Shown here: in pieces, positions 6,704 through 7,387 of the stretch
How the letters are laid out: the number at the start of each line of letters is the position of its first letter
How positions within the stretch are numbered: position 1 is the first letter of the stretch
Source: Acidobacteriota bacterium
Lineage (GTDB): Bacteria; Acidobacteriota; Terriglobia; Terriglobales; Acidobacteriaceae
Length of the DNA: 7,387 nt
Direction: 5' to 3'
Assembly: GCA_021811745.1 (NCBI GenBank)
Contig: JAJZNH010000159.1
Span: 1 to 7,387 of the forward strand
Program-made: the position numbers and the translations under genes
Notes under the pieces: model-generated
Told to the model about the DNA's origin: nothing
What the model saw: only the letters and a program-made list of their open reading frames with translations
The model's database searches: none

Positions 6704-7387
6704 CGACGCGGATTGTCGAGCTGCGGCAGGGCATTTTGAAGAAGAATGATGAGCTGGCGGCAGAGCTGCGCGGGCGGTTTGCGGCGGCCGGCGTCCTGGT
6801 ACTGAACCTGGTTTCGAGTCCCGGAACGGGGAAGACGGCGATGCTGGAGCTGACGCTGCGGGAGCTGCGCGCACGCGGCGCGCAGGCAGCGGCGCTGGTA
6901 GGCGACCTGGAGACGGACAACGATGCGCGAAGGCTTAAAGCAAGCGGCGCCCCGGTTCGCCAGATCAATACGCACGGCATCTGCCACCTGGATGCGGAGA
7001 TGATCGGCAAGCACCTGGACGGATGGGATGAGGTGGCTGGCGAAAAGGGCGCGCCGCTGAGGGGGCTCGATTACCTGTTCATTGAAAATGTGGGAAATCT
7101 CGTCTGCCCTGCTTCCTACGATCTTGGCGAAGATTTGCGCGTCGTTTTGTTATCCGTCGCCGATGGCGAAGACAAACCGCTGAAGTATCCCGACATGTTC
7201 GAGGCCGCCGACCTGATGCTGATTCACAAGATCGATCTGCTTCCCCACGTGGACTTCGACGTCGCGCGCTGCATCGACGCCGGGATCTCCACGTCCTTGA
7301 CTTCGACGACGGAGACCTTGATTCCCCAGGGCGACGTCGCCTCGTCGATGATCGACTGGAGGATCGCGTTGATCTTGTCGCGCTCGG
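6700..7387 (+). CDS. hypB: HypB, GTPase of nickel insertion; C-terminus replaced at a junction near 7281
   Basis: A SIMIBI-class GTPase that works with HypA to load nickel into hydrogenase. Visible features are the P-loop SSPGTGKT (39-46), GDLETDND (68-75), the metal-site pair Cys95-His96 in NTHGICHLDA, FIENVGNLVCPASYDLGE with the third ligand Cys136, and IHKIDLLPHVDFD (175-187). The N-terminal CxxCGC nickel motif of E. coli HypB and the His-rich stretch of other homologues are both absent. The stretch between CHLDA and FIENVGN is about 9 residues longer than in E. coli HypB. The G4 motif reads HKID instead of the usual NKxD. Homology ends at CIDA (residue 194, base 7281). The frame stays open to 7387 but encodes unrelated GISTSLTSTTETLIP-type sequence, the antisense of a slipin fragment. 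So ~194 of an expected ~220-230 residues are genuine. It is coupled to hypA by ATGA. Confidence 0.9.
   Translation, partial: MTTRIVELRQGILKKNDELAAELRGRFAAAGVLVLNLVSSPGTGKTAMLELTLRELRARGAQAAALVGDLETDNDARRLKASGAPVRQINTHGICHLDAEMIGKHLDGWDEVAGEKGAPLRGLDYLFIENVGNLVCPASYDLGEDLRVVLLSVADGEDKPLKYPDMFEAADLMLIHKIDLLPHVDFDVARCIDAGISTSLTSTTETLIPQGDVASSMIDWRIALILSRS
7263..7281. other. Chimeric junction between hypB and a slipin gene
   Basis: Plus-strand HypB homology runs rightward to 7281 (VARCIDA). Minus-strand slipin homology runs leftward to 7263 (SMQRA). These ~19 shared bases satisfy both protein families, so the breakpoint lies inside a short identity. A tail-to-tail loss of both 3' ends fits an assembly, amplification or library chimera. 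A genuine microhomology-mediated rearrangement would look the same in sequence alone. Confidence 0.75.
7263..7387 (-). pseudogene. Slipin/stomatin-type SPFH (Band 7) protein fragment, broken at both ends
   Basis: On the reverse strand, from codon 7385-7383, 41 codons read as the distal part of an SPFH domain: ERDKINAILQ, then WGIKVSVVEVKDVEIP and MQRA. This is the conserved slipin block ending VEIPxxMQRAMARQAEAE. After MQRA (base 7263) the conserved continuation is lost. The frame then runs antisense through hypB to a TGA at 7224-7226. The fragment's 5' part lies beyond the window. Slipins are membrane-scaffold proteins often encoded with an NfeD protein; neither partner is visible. I read it as part of another locus joined here, not as a functional gene. 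Confidence 0.8.

Noticed and set aside
7282..7387. Natural C-terminal extension of HypB, since the frame stays open
   Set aside because: The translated tail resembles no HypB C-terminus, while the opposite strand reads as a strongly conserved slipin block, which explains this sequence better.

Overview
The window is GC-rich, densely coding bacterial DNA that probably comes from an Acidobacteriota (Terriglobia-like) genome. The main clues are an ABC permease of the ADOP type (acidobacterial duplicated orphan permease), a DUF2339/DUF3999 membrane-protein pair, and a hypA-hypB hydrogenase-maturation start. The phylum assignment is an inference from gene content, not a measurement. No rRNA, tRNA, CRISPR array or insertion sequence was seen.

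Layout. (1) 1-1697, minus strand: the first ~565 residues of an ADOP/MacB-like permease, cut by the left window edge. It starts at a TTG with a strong Shine-Dalgarno (SD) sequence. (2) 1698-1861: a divergent regulatory region with a possible plus-strand promoter and a strong SD. (3) 1862-2995, plus strand (upstream alternative start at 1760): a 12-helix MFS transporter of the sugar-porter/FucP-like kind. (4) 4271-3012 and 6142-4268, minus strand: a two-gene operon, DUF2339 polytopic membrane protein followed by DUF3999 exported, membrane-anchored protein, joined by an ATGA start/stop overlap. It is convergent with the MFS gene, with only 16 bases between the stops. (5) 6143-6349: divergent spacer with a 12-base GC palindrome and an inverted repeat whose right arm covers the hypA ribosome-binding region. 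(6) 6350-6703 and 6700 onward, plus strand: hypA and hypB, again joined by ATGA, which supply nickel to [NiFe] hydrogenase (or possibly urease).

The main anomaly is at the right end. HypB homology stops at about 7281, roughly 30 residues before the family's usual C-terminus. The last ~125 bases encode, on the opposite strand, a piece of a slipin/stomatin-type SPFH protein. Both genes lose their 3' ends at the same place, and the two homologies overlap by ~19 bases. This is the signature of a chimeric join (assembly, amplification or library), or less likely a real microhomology-mediated rearrangement. Downstream context should not be trusted across it.

Functionally, only the two translationally coupled pairs (DUF2339-DUF3999 and hypA-hypB) look like working units. 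The MFS and ADOP transporters are divergent neighbours with no evident shared pathway. I found no convincing new multi-gene system. The least understood genes here are the DUF2339/DUF3999 pair.
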